From positions 992,001 through 1,056,000 of the forward strand of contig NZ_JADLQL010000001.1 in the NCBI RefSeq assembly GCF_015477805.1: 64,000 nt of DNA, read 5' to 3'. Both the position numbers and the translations under genes were made by a program. Numbering within the stretch: position 1 is the stretch's first letter; each line of letters begins with the position of its first letter. A model generated the notes under the pieces. That model saw only the letters and a list, made by a program, of their open reading frames with translations. It did not search any database and was not told the DNA's origin. Positions 18,979 through 27,817 of this stretch are shown piece after piece. Origin of the DNA: Nocardia flavorosea (lineage in GTDB: Bacteria; Actinomycetota; Actinomycetes; Mycobacteriales; Mycobacteriaceae).

Positions 18979-20181
18979 GTGGATTTCGCCTACTCCACCC
19001 GCACCCGCGAGCTGCTCGACCGGCTCGGACAATTCATGGAAGAGTACGTCTACCCCGCCGAACGGGTGTACGACGAACAGATCGCCGCCGCGGGCAACCC
19101 GCACGAACAACCGCAGATCATGCGCGAACTCCAGGCCGAGGCAAGGCGGCAGGGGCTGTGGAATCTGTTCATGACCCACGACGGCCTCGGCGCCGGGCTC
19201 TCCAATCTGGAATACGCCCCGCTGGCCGAGATGGTGGGCCGGTCGATCATCGGCAACGAGACGATCAACTGTTCGGCCCCCGATACCGGCAATATGGAAA
19301 TCCTCGCCATGTTCGGAACCGAACAACAAAAGCAGCGGTGGCTGAAACCGCTGCTGGACTGCGAGATCCGCTCGGCGTTCGCCATGACCGAGCCGGCAGT
19401 GGCCAGTTCCGACGCCACCAACATCACCTCCACCATCCGCCGCGACGGGGACCACTACGTCCTCAACGGCCGCAAATGGTACATCTCCGGAATCCTCGAT
19501 CCGGATTGCAAACTGATCATCTTCATGGGCAAATCCGACCCGGCCGCCCCGGCCTACCGACGGCAGAGCATGATCCTGGTGCCCGCCGACGCACCCGGTA
19601 TCGAGGTGCTCCGGGACCTGCCGATGTTCGGGTTCCACGATCGGCTGGGGCACGGTGAGGTGCAGTTCACCGATGTGCGGGTACCGGCGGAGAACATGCT
19701 CGGCAGCGAAGGCGATGGTTTCGCGATCGCTCAGGGCCGGCTCGGGCCCGGCCGGATGCATTACGCCATGCGCGCCATCGGAATGGCCGAACGCGCCCTG
19801 GAACTCATGTGCCGGCGGTCGCTGCAACGCACGGCGTTCGGCGGACCGCTGGCCGACCGCGGGGTGGTGCGGGAATGGATCGCGCGCAGCCGGATCGAGA
19901 TCGATCAGATCCGGCTGCTGACGCTACAGGCATCCTGGCTGATGGATACGAAGGGCAACGCGGCGGCGCGTTCGGAGGTCGCGGCCATCAAGGTCTCGGC
20001 GATGGAGGTCGCGCACAAGGTGGCCGACCGCGCGGTGCAGACCTTCGGCGCTGCGGGGGTCAGCAACGACACCGTCCTGGCCCGGATGCACGCCATCACC
20101 CGCGCGCTGCAGATCGCCGACGGCCCCAACGAAGTACATCTGCGCACCATCGCGCGTCTCGAGGTGAAAAAGTACCGATGA
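18979..20181 (+). CDS. Acyl-CoA dehydrogenase (ACAD10/11, LvaC-like)
   Basis: A 400-residue acyl-CoA dehydrogenase starting at GTG with AGGAG upstream. It carries 'FAMTEPAVASSDATNITSTI' and 'NGRKWYISGILDPDCKLIIF', and ends with 'FGAAGVSNDTVLARMHAITRALQIADGPNEVHLRTIARLE'. The ending IADGPNEVH rather than the IAGGTxEIQ type is typical of the ACAD10/11 subgroup. With the preceding APH-type kinase it would convert a 4-hydroxyacyl-CoA to an enoyl-CoA by way of a 4-phospho intermediate. The pairing is adjacency plus family knowledge; the reaction is inferred. Confidence 0.87.
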   Translation: MDFAYSTRTRELLDRLGQFMEEYVYPAERVYDEQIAAAGNPHEQPQIMRELQAEARRQGLWNLFMTHDGLGAGLSNLEYAPLAEMVGRSIIGNETINCSAPDTGNMEILAMFGTEQQKQRWLKPLLDCEIRSAFAMTEPAVASSDATNITSTIRRDGDHYVLNGRKWYISGILDPDCKLIIFMGKSDPAAPAYRRQSMILVPADAPGIEVLRDLPMFGFHDRLGHGEVQFTDVRVPAENMLGSEGDGFAIAQGRLGPGRMHYAMRAIGMAERALELMCRRSLQRTAFGGPLADRGVVREWIARSRIEIDQIRLLTLQASWLMDTKGNAAARSEVAAIKVSAMEVAHKVADRAVQTFGAAGVSNDTVLARMHAITRALQIADGPNEVHLRTIARLEVKKYR

Positions 20182-20933
20182 GCACAACGGATCTGAGCGG
20201 CAAAGTCGCGTTGGTGACCGGCGCCAGCCGCGGACTGGGACTGGCCATCGCACGTGGATTACGCGATGCGGGCGCCGGCGTGATCGTCTCCAGCCGCAAA
20301 CTCTCGGCCTGTGAAGCGGCCGTCGCCGCGCTCGGCGACGGGCCGGGCGGCGCGTACCCACTGGAATTGCATGTGGGCCGGTGGGACACCCTCGAGCCGG
20401 CGATCGACGGGATCATCGAACGTTTCGGCAGCCTCGACATCCTGGTCAACAATGCCGGGATCGCCCCGCTCGCCGAGAACCTGGCATCGGTTACCGAAAG
20501 CCTGTGGGACAAGACCATCGAGGTGAATCTGAAAGGCCCGTTCCGCCTCATGGCGGTCGCCGGGGCCCGGATGGCCGCCGCAGGCGGAGGTTCGATCATC
20601 AATATCTCGAGCATCGGCGCGGTGCGACCGAGCCCACCGGAGGCGATGTACGCCGCCGCCAAGAACGGGCTCAACGCGCTCACCATGGCTTTCGCGCAGG
20701 AATATGCGCCGGCAGTGCGGGTGAACTGCGTAATGCCGGGCGGGTTCGCCACCGACATGTCCGAACACTGGGACGACGAGTTCGTGGGCAAGATCATCGA
20801 CCGGTTGCCCGCCGGACGGCTCGGCGATCCGGCCGAGATCGCCGGGCTGGTAACCCATCTCGCGAGCGGTGCCGCCGGTTATACGACGGGTGCGCTGATC
20901 CCGGTCGACGGTGGCCGTACCGCGGTGTACTGA
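20178..20933 (+). CDS. Short-chain dehydrogenase/reductase
   Basis: A 251-residue classical SDR with 'LVTGASRGLGLAIARGL', 'NNAGIAPLAENL', the catalytic 'MYAAAKNG' (Tyr and Lys) and the C-terminal 'AAGYTTGALIPVDGGRTAVY'. It starts at ATG overlapping the preceding stop by four bases and is followed after 12 bases by another SDR, so at least two alcohol/ketone interconversions are encoded in the operon. It probably oxidises a 3-hydroxyacyl-CoA or reduces a ketone group. Cofactor preference cannot be stated. Confidence 0.88.
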   Translation: MSTTDLSGKVALVTGASRGLGLAIARGLRDAGAGVIVSSRKLSACEAAVAALGDGPGGAYPLELHVGRWDTLEPAIDGIIERFGSLDILVNNAGIAPLAENLASVTESLWDKTIEVNLKGPFRLMAVAGARMAAAGGGSIINISSIGAVRPSPPEAMYAAAKNGLNALTMAFAQEYAPAVRVNCVMPGGFATDMSEHWDDEFVGKIIDRLPAGRLGDPAEIAGLVTHLASGAAGYTTGALIPVDGGRTAVY

Positions 20934-20945
20934 AAGGCGGCGCAG

Positions 20946-21716
20946 ATGAACGCACCGGCATTGCAGGATCTTTTCGGATTGGACGGCCGGGTCGCCGTGG
21001 TCACCGGAGCGTCCTCCGGCCTCGGGGCCGGTTTCGCGCGGGCGCTCGCCGCGGCGGGCGCCACCGTCTACGCGGCCGCCCGCCGAGTGGACCGGATACA
21101 GGCGCTCGCCGCGGAAGAACCCCGGATCATCCCGGTACGCTGCGATGTCACCGACCCCGGTGACCGCGCCGAATTGGTGGATGGCTGCTACGAGCAGTAC
21201 GGACGCCTGGACATCCTGGTCAACAACGCGGGCCGGCCCGGACCGCCGAATGCGGAGCAGGAGACCGACGCGGAGTTCCGCGCCATCCTGGACCTCAACC
21301 TGCTGTCCGGCTTCCATCTGTCGGCCTGCGCGGCATCCCGGCTGCCCGACGGCGAACGCGCGTCGTATATCAATATCTCCTCCGTGATCGGTCTCGTATC
21401 GACCGCACCTATCGGCGGCGCCAGCTATGCCGCCTCCAAGGCCGGAACCCTCGGATTGACTCGCGAACTGGCCGGACAGTGGGGCCGCCGCGGTATCCGG
21501 GTGAATGCCGTGGTCCCCGGCTGGTTCGATACCGAGATGACCGATGGCTTGTTCACCAACGACAAATCCGCGGGCTGGGTACGGCGGAACACGATGCTCG
21601 GGCGGGGCGGCCGGACCGGTGAAGTGGACGGTGCGGTGGTTTTCCTGGCCTCGGACGCCTCCTCGTATATGACCGGGCAGGCGCTCGTCGTCGACGGCGG
21701 CTGGACAGCGCGCTGA
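20946..21716 (+). CDS. Short-chain dehydrogenase/reductase
   Basis: A 256-residue SDR with 'VVTGASSGLGAGFARAL', 'NNAGRPGPPNAEQ', the catalytic Tyr/Lys in 'GASYAASKAGTLGL' and 'SYMTGQALVVDGGWTAR' at the end. The distal 'VVPGWFDTEMTDGLF' is the usual substrate-lid region. The stop shares one base with the start of the alcohol dehydrogenase at 21716 (TGATG), so the two are translationally coupled. It is probably a hydroxyacyl or cyclic alcohol dehydrogenase in the catabolic operon. Confidence 0.88.
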   Translation: MNAPALQDLFGLDGRVAVVTGASSGLGAGFARALAAAGATVYAAARRVDRIQALAAEEPRIIPVRCDVTDPGDRAELVDGCYEQYGRLDILVNNAGRPGPPNAEQETDAEFRAILDLNLLSGFHLSACAASRLPDGERASYINISSVIGLVSTAPIGGASYAASKAGTLGLTRELAGQWGRRGIRVNAVVPGWFDTEMTDGLFTNDKSAGWVRRNTMLGRGGRTGEVDGAVVFLASDASSYMTGQALVVDGGWTAR

Positions 21717-22756
21717 TGCTGGCCGTACAGCTCACCGCCTGGGGCGCCGAACCAGAACTCCGCGAGATCCCCACTCCCCGGCCGCATGGTGCGGAACTGC
21801 TCGTCCGGGTAGCAGCGGCCGGTTTGTGCCGTTCGGACCTCCATGTCATGGATGCGGCCGCGGGCAGTTTCGACTACCCGCTGCCACTCACCCTGGGACA
21901 CGAGGTGGCCGGAACCGTGGTGGCGGCGGGACCGGACGCCGATCGGGCCTGGCTGGGCGAACAGGTGGTGGTGCACGGTATCTGGAGTTGCGGCGGCTGC
22001 CGCAACTGCCTGCGCGGTCGGCAGAACTACTGCCTGCGCCTGCGCCCGCGCGACGGTCGCGGCGCACCCATCGGCAACGGGCTCGGTTATCCGGGCGGAC
22101 TGGCCGAAGCGATGATCGTTCCGGCGAGCCGCTTCCTGGTGCGGTCGGCCGGGGTCGACCCGGTGCTCTGCGCGCCGCTCGCCGACGCCGGTCTGACCGC
22201 CTATCATGCGGTCCGGGAACACCGAGATCTCCTCGACGCACAGAGCGTATGCGTGGTGATCGGCGTCGGCGGCCTGGGTCATCTCGCGCTTCAGGTGCTG
22301 CGCGATTTCGGCGTCGGACGTATCGTCGCGGTCGACACCCGCTCGGACGCACGGGATATGGCCCGCGGGCTGGGAGCCGATGCCGTATTCGGCGATATCG
22401 GCTCCGCCGCCGCGGCCTTGGGCGAGGGCGCGGACCTGATCCTGGATTTCGCCGGCGCACCGGATACGGTCGCACCGGCCGCCGCCTCGCTGGCGCCCGG
22501 TGGGCGATTATCGGTGGTCGGTAGCGCCGGCGGACGTATCGAAGCCGGTAAGGATGTGGGGCTGGCAGCCGGGTGGGGAATCACGGCCCCGTTCTGGGGT
22601 CCCCACGCGGATCTGGTGGCAGTGGTCGATATGGCCCGGCGGGGCGCTCTGCACGCCACCGCACAGACCTATCCGCTCACCGCGGCGACCGAGGTCTACC
22701 GACAACTGCGGTCGGGGCGGATCACCGGCCGCGCGGTTCTGGTCCCGCCGCCGTGA
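21716..22756 (+). CDS. Zinc-dependent alcohol dehydrogenase (MDR family)
   Basis: A 346-residue zinc medium-chain dehydrogenase. Catalytic zinc ligands are Cys in 'GLCRSDLHVMD' and His/Glu in 'LGHEVAG'. The structural zinc site is 'CGGCRNCLRGRQNYC', with four Cys. The nucleotide fold is 'GVGGLGHLALQVLRDFG'. It oxidises an alcohol or reduces a ketone with NAD(P). The start overlaps the SDR stop. It belongs to the operon with SDRs, dehydrogenases and an acyl-CoA ligase, so it likely supplies the acid precursor or works on a hydroxylated intermediate. Confidence 0.9.
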   Translation: MLAVQLTAWGAEPELREIPTPRPHGAELLVRVAAAGLCRSDLHVMDAAAGSFDYPLPLTLGHEVAGTVVAAGPDADRAWLGEQVVVHGIWSCGGCRNCLRGRQNYCLRLRPRDGRGAPIGNGLGYPGGLAEAMIVPASRFLVRSAGVDPVLCAPLADAGLTAYHAVREHRDLLDAQSVCVVIGVGGLGHLALQVLRDFGVGRIVAVDTRSDARDMARGLGADAVFGDIGSAAAALGEGADLILDFAGAPDTVAPAAASLAPGGRLSVVGSAGGRIEAGKDVGLAAGWGITAPFWGPHADLVAVVDMARRGALHATAQTYPLTAATEVYRQLRSGRITGRAVLVPPP

Positions 22757-22827
22757 GCGGCGCAAACCGCCCCACGGCGATCCGGGGGCGGGTAAACAGA
22801 GAGCACAGCGGCACGAGGAACGGGTAG

Positions 22828-24342
22828 ATGAAAGCACTTGCGCAGGAGATGCTCGAGCGGGCCCGCCGGACTCCGGCGGAAATCGCCGTGGTCGACGAGC
22901 ACGGACAACACACCGTGGGCGAGGTCATGGCGACAGCGCATACGCTCGCCGAACGTATCGCGGGCATCGACGGCCGGGGCCCGACGGTGATCATCCAGGC
23001 CGACAACACCTGGCGCACGCTCGCCACGGCGCTGGCCGTCGGCCTGCGAGGTGGAGTCGTGGCGGTGTTCAGCCCGCATGCCACCGAATCGGAATTCCGG
23101 CTCGCGCTCGAGGATATCGAGCCCGATCTGGTGATCGGCGAGCCCGCGACCCTGAGTCGATGGGATGTGCCCGCGACCGAGTTCCCCGCGACCGCCGCCG
23201 CCTTCGGCAACCATCTACTGCGTTCCCGTGGCATACCATTCGGCCCGGTACAGCGGTGGCGTGGCGGCAGCGCCATCGCCATGACCTCCGGCTCCACCGG
23301 CCGGCCCAAATGCGTGGTGCAATCCGAGGACGCCATCCGCTACGCCTGCCGCAGCACTATCGACGCAGTCGGGCTGCGCCCGGGCGAATCGGTGGGCGCG
23401 TTCGTACCGCTGTCCTCGGTGGCCGCGTTCTGCTTCGGCATGTATCTACCGGCATTACTGGGCGGCACCATGGTCACCATCGGCAGGTGGACTCCGGTGG
23501 CCGCGCTCGACGCCGTCGCGGAGCATCGGGTCGCGTGGACGATGCTGGTGCCGACCATGGCCCTGCAACTCTCGGTCACCGGCAACAGCGCCGGGCGGCT
23601 GGCCGGTATGCGGGCCATGACCGTGGGCGGTGGGCCGATGAACCAGCGGGCTCTGGCCGACGCCGAGACCAAGCTGGGCACCACCTTCCTGCGGGTCTTC
23701 GGAATGTCGGAATGTCTCGGTCATACGACCCCGCGGCTCGATGATCCCCCGGAGATCCGGCTGGGACGCGACGGCCGGCCGTTTCCCGGAACCGTTGTCC
23801 GCGCGGTCGACGAATCGGGTGTCCGGCTGCCGGTCGGCGCGATCGGCGACGCGCAGGTGAAAGGGCCTTCGCTGTTCGTCGGCTACGCCCGCGGCGGCGT
23901 CCCGATCCAGCCCGAACTCACCGCCGACGGATTCCTGCCCACCGGCGATCTCGTGGAGGTCGCCGCGGACGGGTCCATCCGGGTGATGGGCCGGCAGAAG
24001 CAGATCATCATCCGTGGCGGTCGCAATATCGATATCAACGAAATGGAGTCGGCGATCGCGGCGCTACCGGGGATCGTGCAGGTCTGCGTGGTGCCGGTGC
24101 CCGACGAACTGCTGGGCGAGCGAGCGGCGGCCCTGGTCGTCGCCGACGGCGGCATGCCGACGCTGGACAGCGTCACCGACCAGCTGGCCGCGGCGGATTT
24201 TCCGAAGTTCAAATGGCCGGAATACCTCTTCTCGGTCGCCGACCTGCCGCAGAACCGGGTCGGGAAACTGTCCCGGCCGGACGCGATCGCGCTGGCCATC
24301 CGACTCGCCGCAGCTGACTCGAATTCATCTCAGGTCGGGTAG
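22828..24342 (+). CDS. Acyl-CoA ligase / AMP-binding enzyme
   Basis: A 504-residue ANL-superfamily ligase. The phosphate-binding loop is 'AMTSGSTGRPK', the A5-like motif 'RVFGMSECLGHTTP', the hinge region 'LPTGDLVEVAADGSIRVMGRQKQIIIRGGRNID', and the C-terminal catalytic Lys lies in 'QNRVGKLSRPD'. It activates a carboxylic acid as the acyl-CoA with ATP, the expected entry step of the pathway. It is the last gene of the main operon. Its final codons overlap operator site G of the downstream TetR gene. No adjacent carrier protein gene was seen, supporting a catabolic rather than biosynthetic role. Confidence 0.88.
   Translation: MKALAQEMLERARRTPAEIAVVDEHGQHTVGEVMATAHTLAERIAGIDGRGPTVIIQADNTWRTLATALAVGLRGGVVAVFSPHATESEFRLALEDIEPDLVIGEPATLSRWDVPATEFPATAAAFGNHLLRSRGIPFGPVQRWRGGSAIAMTSGSTGRPKCVVQSEDAIRYACRSTIDAVGLRPGESVGAFVPLSSVAAFCFGMYLPALLGGTMVTIGRWTPVAALDAVAEHRVAWTMLVPTMALQLSVTGNSAGRLAGMRAMTVGGGPMNQRALADAETKLGTTFLRVFGMSECLGHTTPRLDDPPEIRLGRDGRPFPGTVVRAVDESGVRLPVGAIGDAQVKGPSLFVGYARGGVPIQPELTADGFLPTGDLVEVAADGSIRVMGRQKQIIIRGGRNIDINEMESAIAALPGIVQVCVVPVPDELLGERAAALVVADGGMPTLDSVTDQLAAADFPKFKWPEYLFSVADLPQNRVGKLSRPDAIALAIRLAAADSNSSQVG
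24314..24333. promoter_or_regulatory. Putative TetR operator, site G (perfect match, autoregulation)
   Basis: CTGACTCGAATTCATCTCAG matches all 16 defined positions of the shared motif and is nearly self-complementary around AATT. It lies 57 bases before the TetR start and inside the last codons of the ligase gene. A site of this type directly before a TetR gene points to that protein as the motif's binder. Confidence 0.65.
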
Positions 24343-24390
24343 TAGAGTTGACCGATCCACACACAGTCGAATTTTGGGGGCAGGTAACTC

Positions 24391-25014
24391 ATGACCGTTG
24401 ACACCGGAGCCCGGCGGGAAAGCCCGCGGTCGAAACGCAACAGCATTCTGACGGCCGCCATCGAACAGTTCGGGCGGATCGGTTACGAGCATACGAAATG
24501 GGCCTCCATCGCCGACGAGGTCGGCATCGGCCAGACCGCGCTCTACCACTACTTCGAGTCGAAAGCGCACTGTCTGCTCACGATCATGCGCCTGGAGCTG
24601 GCCGATTCGGTCGATCGTTTCGTCTCGGCGACCGAGAACGAGACCGATCCCGAGAAAGCCCTGCGCGCCGCGGTGGCCGCCGCCCTGCGCGCCGAACCGA
24701 TCGATGCACTGCAACGCCGCATTCTGCAGAACCATATGGACCTGCTGGCCCAGCCGCGCCAATCGGAGAAAGAGGAAGCCGAACGGATCCGGTCACGGGA
24801 ACTGGTTCAGGAGATCGAACAGAACTGGACCGAACTGATCGAGCGGGGTATCGAGGCCGGTGTTTTCACCGGTGGCGATCCCAAGATCCTCGGCCGGATG
24901 GTACTGGCCGTGGTGATCAGCGTCTGGCGCTGGTACCGCCCGGACGGCGCACTGACCTTGACCGAGATCACCGAAACCGTCACCGATACCGCGGTACGGA
25001 TGGTGCGCGCTTGA
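24391..25014 (+). CDS. TetR-family regulator, proposed repressor of the catabolic locus
   Basis: A 207-residue TetR protein. The N-terminal helix-turn-helix reads 'ILTAAIEQFGRIGYEHTKWA' and continues 'IADEVGIGQTALYHYFESK'. The C-terminal ligand domain is about 150 residues with acidic, helical character. ATG follows GGGGGCAGGTAACTC. It stands alone on its own promoter between the ligase gene and the EthD gene, with a perfect copy of the repeated operator 57 bases upstream. By analogy to KstR-type regulators the effector is probably an acyl-CoA intermediate of the same pathway. Binding to the 20-bp motif is inferred, not shown. Confidence 0.88.
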   Translation: MTVDTGARRESPRSKRNSILTAAIEQFGRIGYEHTKWASIADEVGIGQTALYHYFESKAHCLLTIMRLELADSVDRFVSATENETDPEKALRAAVAAALRAEPIDALQRRILQNHMDLLAQPRQSEKEEAERIRSRELVQEIEQNWTELIERGIEAGVFTGGDPKILGRMVLAVVISVWRWYRPDGALTLTEITETVTDTAVRMVRA

Positions 25015-25127
25015 TGAACGCTCCGGCACGATGCCGGACCACCGGTTCCGCACCCCCGGGGCCAGGACACTACGTCTGATCTCCGGGGCGGCGGCAACCG
25101 GGCGGTGCCGTCGCCTACCCCACCAAC

Positions 25128-25147
25128 CCGAACAGAATTCAGTTAGG
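25128..25147. promoter_or_regulatory. Putative TetR-regulon operator, site F (weak)
   Basis: CCGAACAGAATTCAGTTAGG matches 12 of the 16 defined positions of the shared motif and keeps its GAATTCA core. It abuts the AGGAGA ribosome binding site of the EthD gene. It is the weakest of the set together with site B. Confidence 0.45.
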
Positions 25148-25154
25148 AGATACC

Positions 25155-25490
25155 GTGTACAACCTCATCGTGCTGGCATCCCGGCCCAGCGATTGGTCGC
25201 ACGAACAGTTCATCGATTGGTGGCGTGGCGAACACGCCGAGGTGACCTACCCGCTGCCCGGCCTGCTGCGCTGGCAGCACACCGAACTCCTCGACACCTT
25301 CGACGACAAATCGGCCGGGTGGGACGGCTTGTCGATCCTCAGCTTCGAATCCCGCGAAGCGCTCGACGTCGCGCTGGCGAGCCCCGAATGGAAAGCCGCC
25401 GTCCAGCATGTCGGCGCGATGCGCGGCCGCCGCATGATCTGGTTCGGCGAAGAACAAACCATGGTGGCTTCGGCCGGCAGCGACGAATGA
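25155..25490 (+). CDS. EthD-domain protein
   Basis: A 111-residue protein of the dimeric ferredoxin-like EthD family, starting at GTG behind AGGAGA. It begins 'MYNLIVLASRPSDWSHEQFI' and continues 'DWWRGEHAEVTYPLPGLLRW', the EthD signature (H-E-F-x-x-W-W-x-x-x-H). EthD was first found with a cytochrome P450 for ethyl tert-butyl ether; other members are decarboxylases, cyclases or lactonases, so the function is open. It overlaps the downstream metallo-beta-lactamase-fold gene by four bases (ATGA), which suggests a joint ring-opening or hydrolysis step. Confidence 0.82.
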   Translation: MYNLIVLASRPSDWSHEQFIDWWRGEHAEVTYPLPGLLRWQHTELLDTFDDKSAGWDGLSILSFESREALDVALASPEWKAAVQHVGAMRGRRMIWFGEEQTMVASAGSDE

Positions 25491-26506
25491 GCACACACTG
25501 GGCCGAGCCCGGCTGCTACCCGGTCGCCGACGGTATCCACCGTATTCCACTGCAGCTACCGCAGGACGGACTACGCGCGGTGAACGTCTACGCACTGGAA
25601 ACCGATACCGGGCTCGCCCTGATCGACGGTGGCTGGCACCGCCCGGACACCTACCGCGAGCTCACCGCCGCACTCGCGCGAATCGGCCGATCCCCCAGCG
25701 ATATCCACGATGTCCTGGTCACCCATATCCACCGCGACCACTACACCTTCGCGGTGGAGCTGCGGCGCCGCCACGGCTGCCGAGTCCATCTCGGCGCCGG
25801 CGAATCCGCCGGGCTGGCAGCGATCCGCGCACTCGGCAACAACGTGCCCACGAGCTCCCTGCGCGAACTACGCCGCGCCGGCGCCACCGGTATCGCGGCG
25901 CGTGCCTACGCCGACAGTATCGGCGAACCGTTCGACGTCGCCGACTGGACCGCCCCCGACCGCTGGCTACAGCCCGGGCCGCTCACCCTCGGCGGGTACG
26001 AACTCGAAGTTTTCGCCACACCGGGGCACACCAAGGGACACCTGGTCTTTCAGGACCGCGCCCGGCGCCTGCTGTTCACCGGCGACCATCTGCTGCCGAC
26101 CATCACCCCCTCCATCGGTTTCGAACTGGGCACCTGGGAACTGCCGCTGGACAATTTCCTGAATTCGCTCGCCCTGCTCCGCGACGACGACGATCAGACC
26201 ATGCTGCCCGCCCACGGTCCCGACGGCGGCAGCGCCGGCCGGCGGGCCCGAGACCTGCTCGAGCATCACGACCGGCGGTTCGCGCAGATCCGGACCGCCG
26301 TCGCCGAACTCGCGCCATGCACGGGCCTGGAAGTCGCCCGCGCGCTGACCTGGACGCGCCGGGAGCGCCCCTTCGAGACCCTCGATACGTTCAATCAGAT
26401 GGTGGCCACCTGCGAAACATTGGCGCACCTCGATGTTCTGGTCGACCGGAATGTACTGAGCACCGAAGCCGACTCCGGCGTAGACATCTTCGCGCCCGCC
26501 CGCTGA
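25487..26506 (+). CDS. Metallo-beta-lactamase-fold hydrolase
   Basis: A 339-residue MBL-fold enzyme with the metal motif 'THIHRDHY' (HxHxDH), a further His in 'ATPGHTKGHLVF' and Asp/His in 'LFTGDHLLP'. The C-terminal winged helical region ('ARALTWTRRERPFETLDTFN') is that of LACTB2-like hydrolases. These act on thioesters, lactones or RNA; here a lactone or acyl-CoA thioester is the likely substrate. It is coupled to the EthD gene by an ATGA overlap and closes the plus-strand half of the regulon's left part. Confidence 0.86.
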   Translation: MSTHWAEPGCYPVADGIHRIPLQLPQDGLRAVNVYALETDTGLALIDGGWHRPDTYRELTAALARIGRSPSDIHDVLVTHIHRDHYTFAVELRRRHGCRVHLGAGESAGLAAIRALGNNVPTSSLRELRRAGATGIAARAYADSIGEPFDVADWTAPDRWLQPGPLTLGGYELEVFATPGHTKGHLVFQDRARRLLFTGDHLLPTITPSIGFELGTWELPLDNFLNSLALLRDDDDQTMLPAHGPDGGSAGRRARDLLEHHDRRFAQIRTAVAELAPCTGLEVARALTWTRRERPFETLDTFNQMVATCETLAHLDVLVDRNVLSTEADSGVDIFAPAR

Positions 26507-27006
26507 CCGCACTCGGTCCACCCGGCAGTCCCCCGTATCTCGGGGTCGGGCCCCAGCGCCCAGCGGTCCCATTTTCACGATATCGACCGGGGTCCGGATA
26601 CCCGGCGCGACCCCGGCTCACGTATTCGGTTTCCGCGCCGGCCCTCGCTCAGCGCAACGTCACCGACCCCCGGTGCTCGACCCCACCGTCCGGCGCCACC
26701 GGCACCGCACTCGCCACGAATACGATCTGCAGTAGCGCAACTGCACTACAGATTTGCAATGCCGCCTCCGACGTACCCGCCGACCGACGGACCGATGTGC
26801 CGAGTCGACGAACGGGATCGCCGTGCCGAACGGATGGAGACCTCGACGGCCGGCCACGGTACCTCGAAGTGGAGACCGGACAGGTGGTTCGACTCGGCAG
26901 CTCGGCGCACCGGCGACGGCGTCGCCGCAGGCCCGGCCTGCATATGCCTTATCGCCGGGGGTGCCTCCACCCTCATCCGATGGAGACACCCCCGGCGTCC
27001 GCGCTG
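26507..27006. other. Noncoding gap, about 500 bases
   Basis: No frame here resembles a gene. The only structure seen is an inverted repeat, GCAGT-6-ACTGC (26729-26744), inside a wider imperfect 27-base dyad, and the strong hairpin at 26953-26997, listed separately. Confidence 0.6.
26953..26997 (-). terminator. Hairpin terminator between convergent units
   Basis: CGCCGGGGGTG pairs perfectly with CACCCCCGGCG, and after one mismatch the stem continues with CTCCA/TGGAG around an 11-base loop. It lies ten bases downstream of the minus-strand SDR stop and can also end transcripts arriving from the plus-strand hydrolase. No U-tract is present, as is common in actinomycetes. Confidence 0.7.
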
Positions 27007-27771
27007 TCAGGCGCAGGTCCAGCCCCCGTCCACATACAGTTCACTGCCGGTGACGAAGGTCGAGTCGTCCCCGGCCAGGAAAGCCACCGCGGCGGCTACT
27101 TCTTCGGCCCGTCCGAGCCGATCCATCGGCGTGTTCGCGAGCATCGCGCGATACCGGTCGGTGCCTTCGTAGCGTTCGAGGAGTTGTTCGGTTTCGATGA
27201 AGCCGGGATGTATCGAGTTGACCCGCACCCCTTTCGCCGCCCAGTGCAGGGCGGCGTTCTTCGTCATGGTCCGTACCGCGCCCTTGGCGGCCGCGTAGGC
27301 GACGCTGTTACCGAGTCCGCCGACGGTTCCCAGGATCGAGCAGAGATTGACGATCGCCCCGCCCCCGCTCTGCTCGATCAAGGCTCCGGCATGTTTCATT
27401 CCCAGCCAAGTGCCGGTCTGGCTCACCTCGATCACCCGGTTGTAGCGGTCGATATCTTCGTCGACCACCGAGGCCAGGCTGCCGATTGCGCCGTTGTTGA
27501 CCAGGGCGTCCAGTCGGCCGTACCGATCGCGCACCGCGCTGACCGTGGCGCCCCATTCCACCTCCCGGGCGATATCGAGAGGCCGGGTGAGATGGCGGTC
27601 CGGCCGGTCCAAGGTGGCGACGAGGTCGGCGCAGGCCGCCTCGCCGAGGTCGGTGACCACGAGCACGGCGCCTTCCGCGGCGAGCCGGCGCACGATCTCC
27701 ACACCGATACCGCCGGTCGAGCCGGTCACCAGGACCACCTTGCCGGTCAACCGCGACGGACCCGTAGCCAT
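27007..27771 (-). CDS. Short-chain dehydrogenase/reductase
   Basis: A 254-residue SDR with 'LVTGSTGGIGVEIVRRLA', the catalytic 'AYAAAKGAVRTM' and 'FVTGSELYVDGGWTCA' at the end. The NNAG motif is altered to 'NNGAIGS', a small deviation also found in active SDRs. It is the last gene of the transporter operon read from 32541, 46 bases after the permease. The operon therefore combines import with an oxidation step. Confidence 0.86.
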   Translation of the reverse strand: MATGPSRLTGKVVLVTGSTGGIGVEIVRRLAAEGAVLVVTDLGEAACADLVATLDRPDRHLTRPLDIAREVEWGATVSAVRDRYGRLDALVNNGAIGSLASVVDEDIDRYNRVIEVSQTGTWLGMKHAGALIEQSGGGAIVNLCSILGTVGGLGNSVAYAAAKGAVRTMTKNAALHWAAKGVRVNSIHPGFIETEQLLERYEGTDRYRAMLANTPMDRLGRAEEVAAAVAFLAGDDSTFVTGSELYVDGGWTCA

Positions 27772-27817
27772 GGCAGGCCTTTCTGTTTCGAGGACTGGGA
27801 CGCGGACGAGCCGCGGT

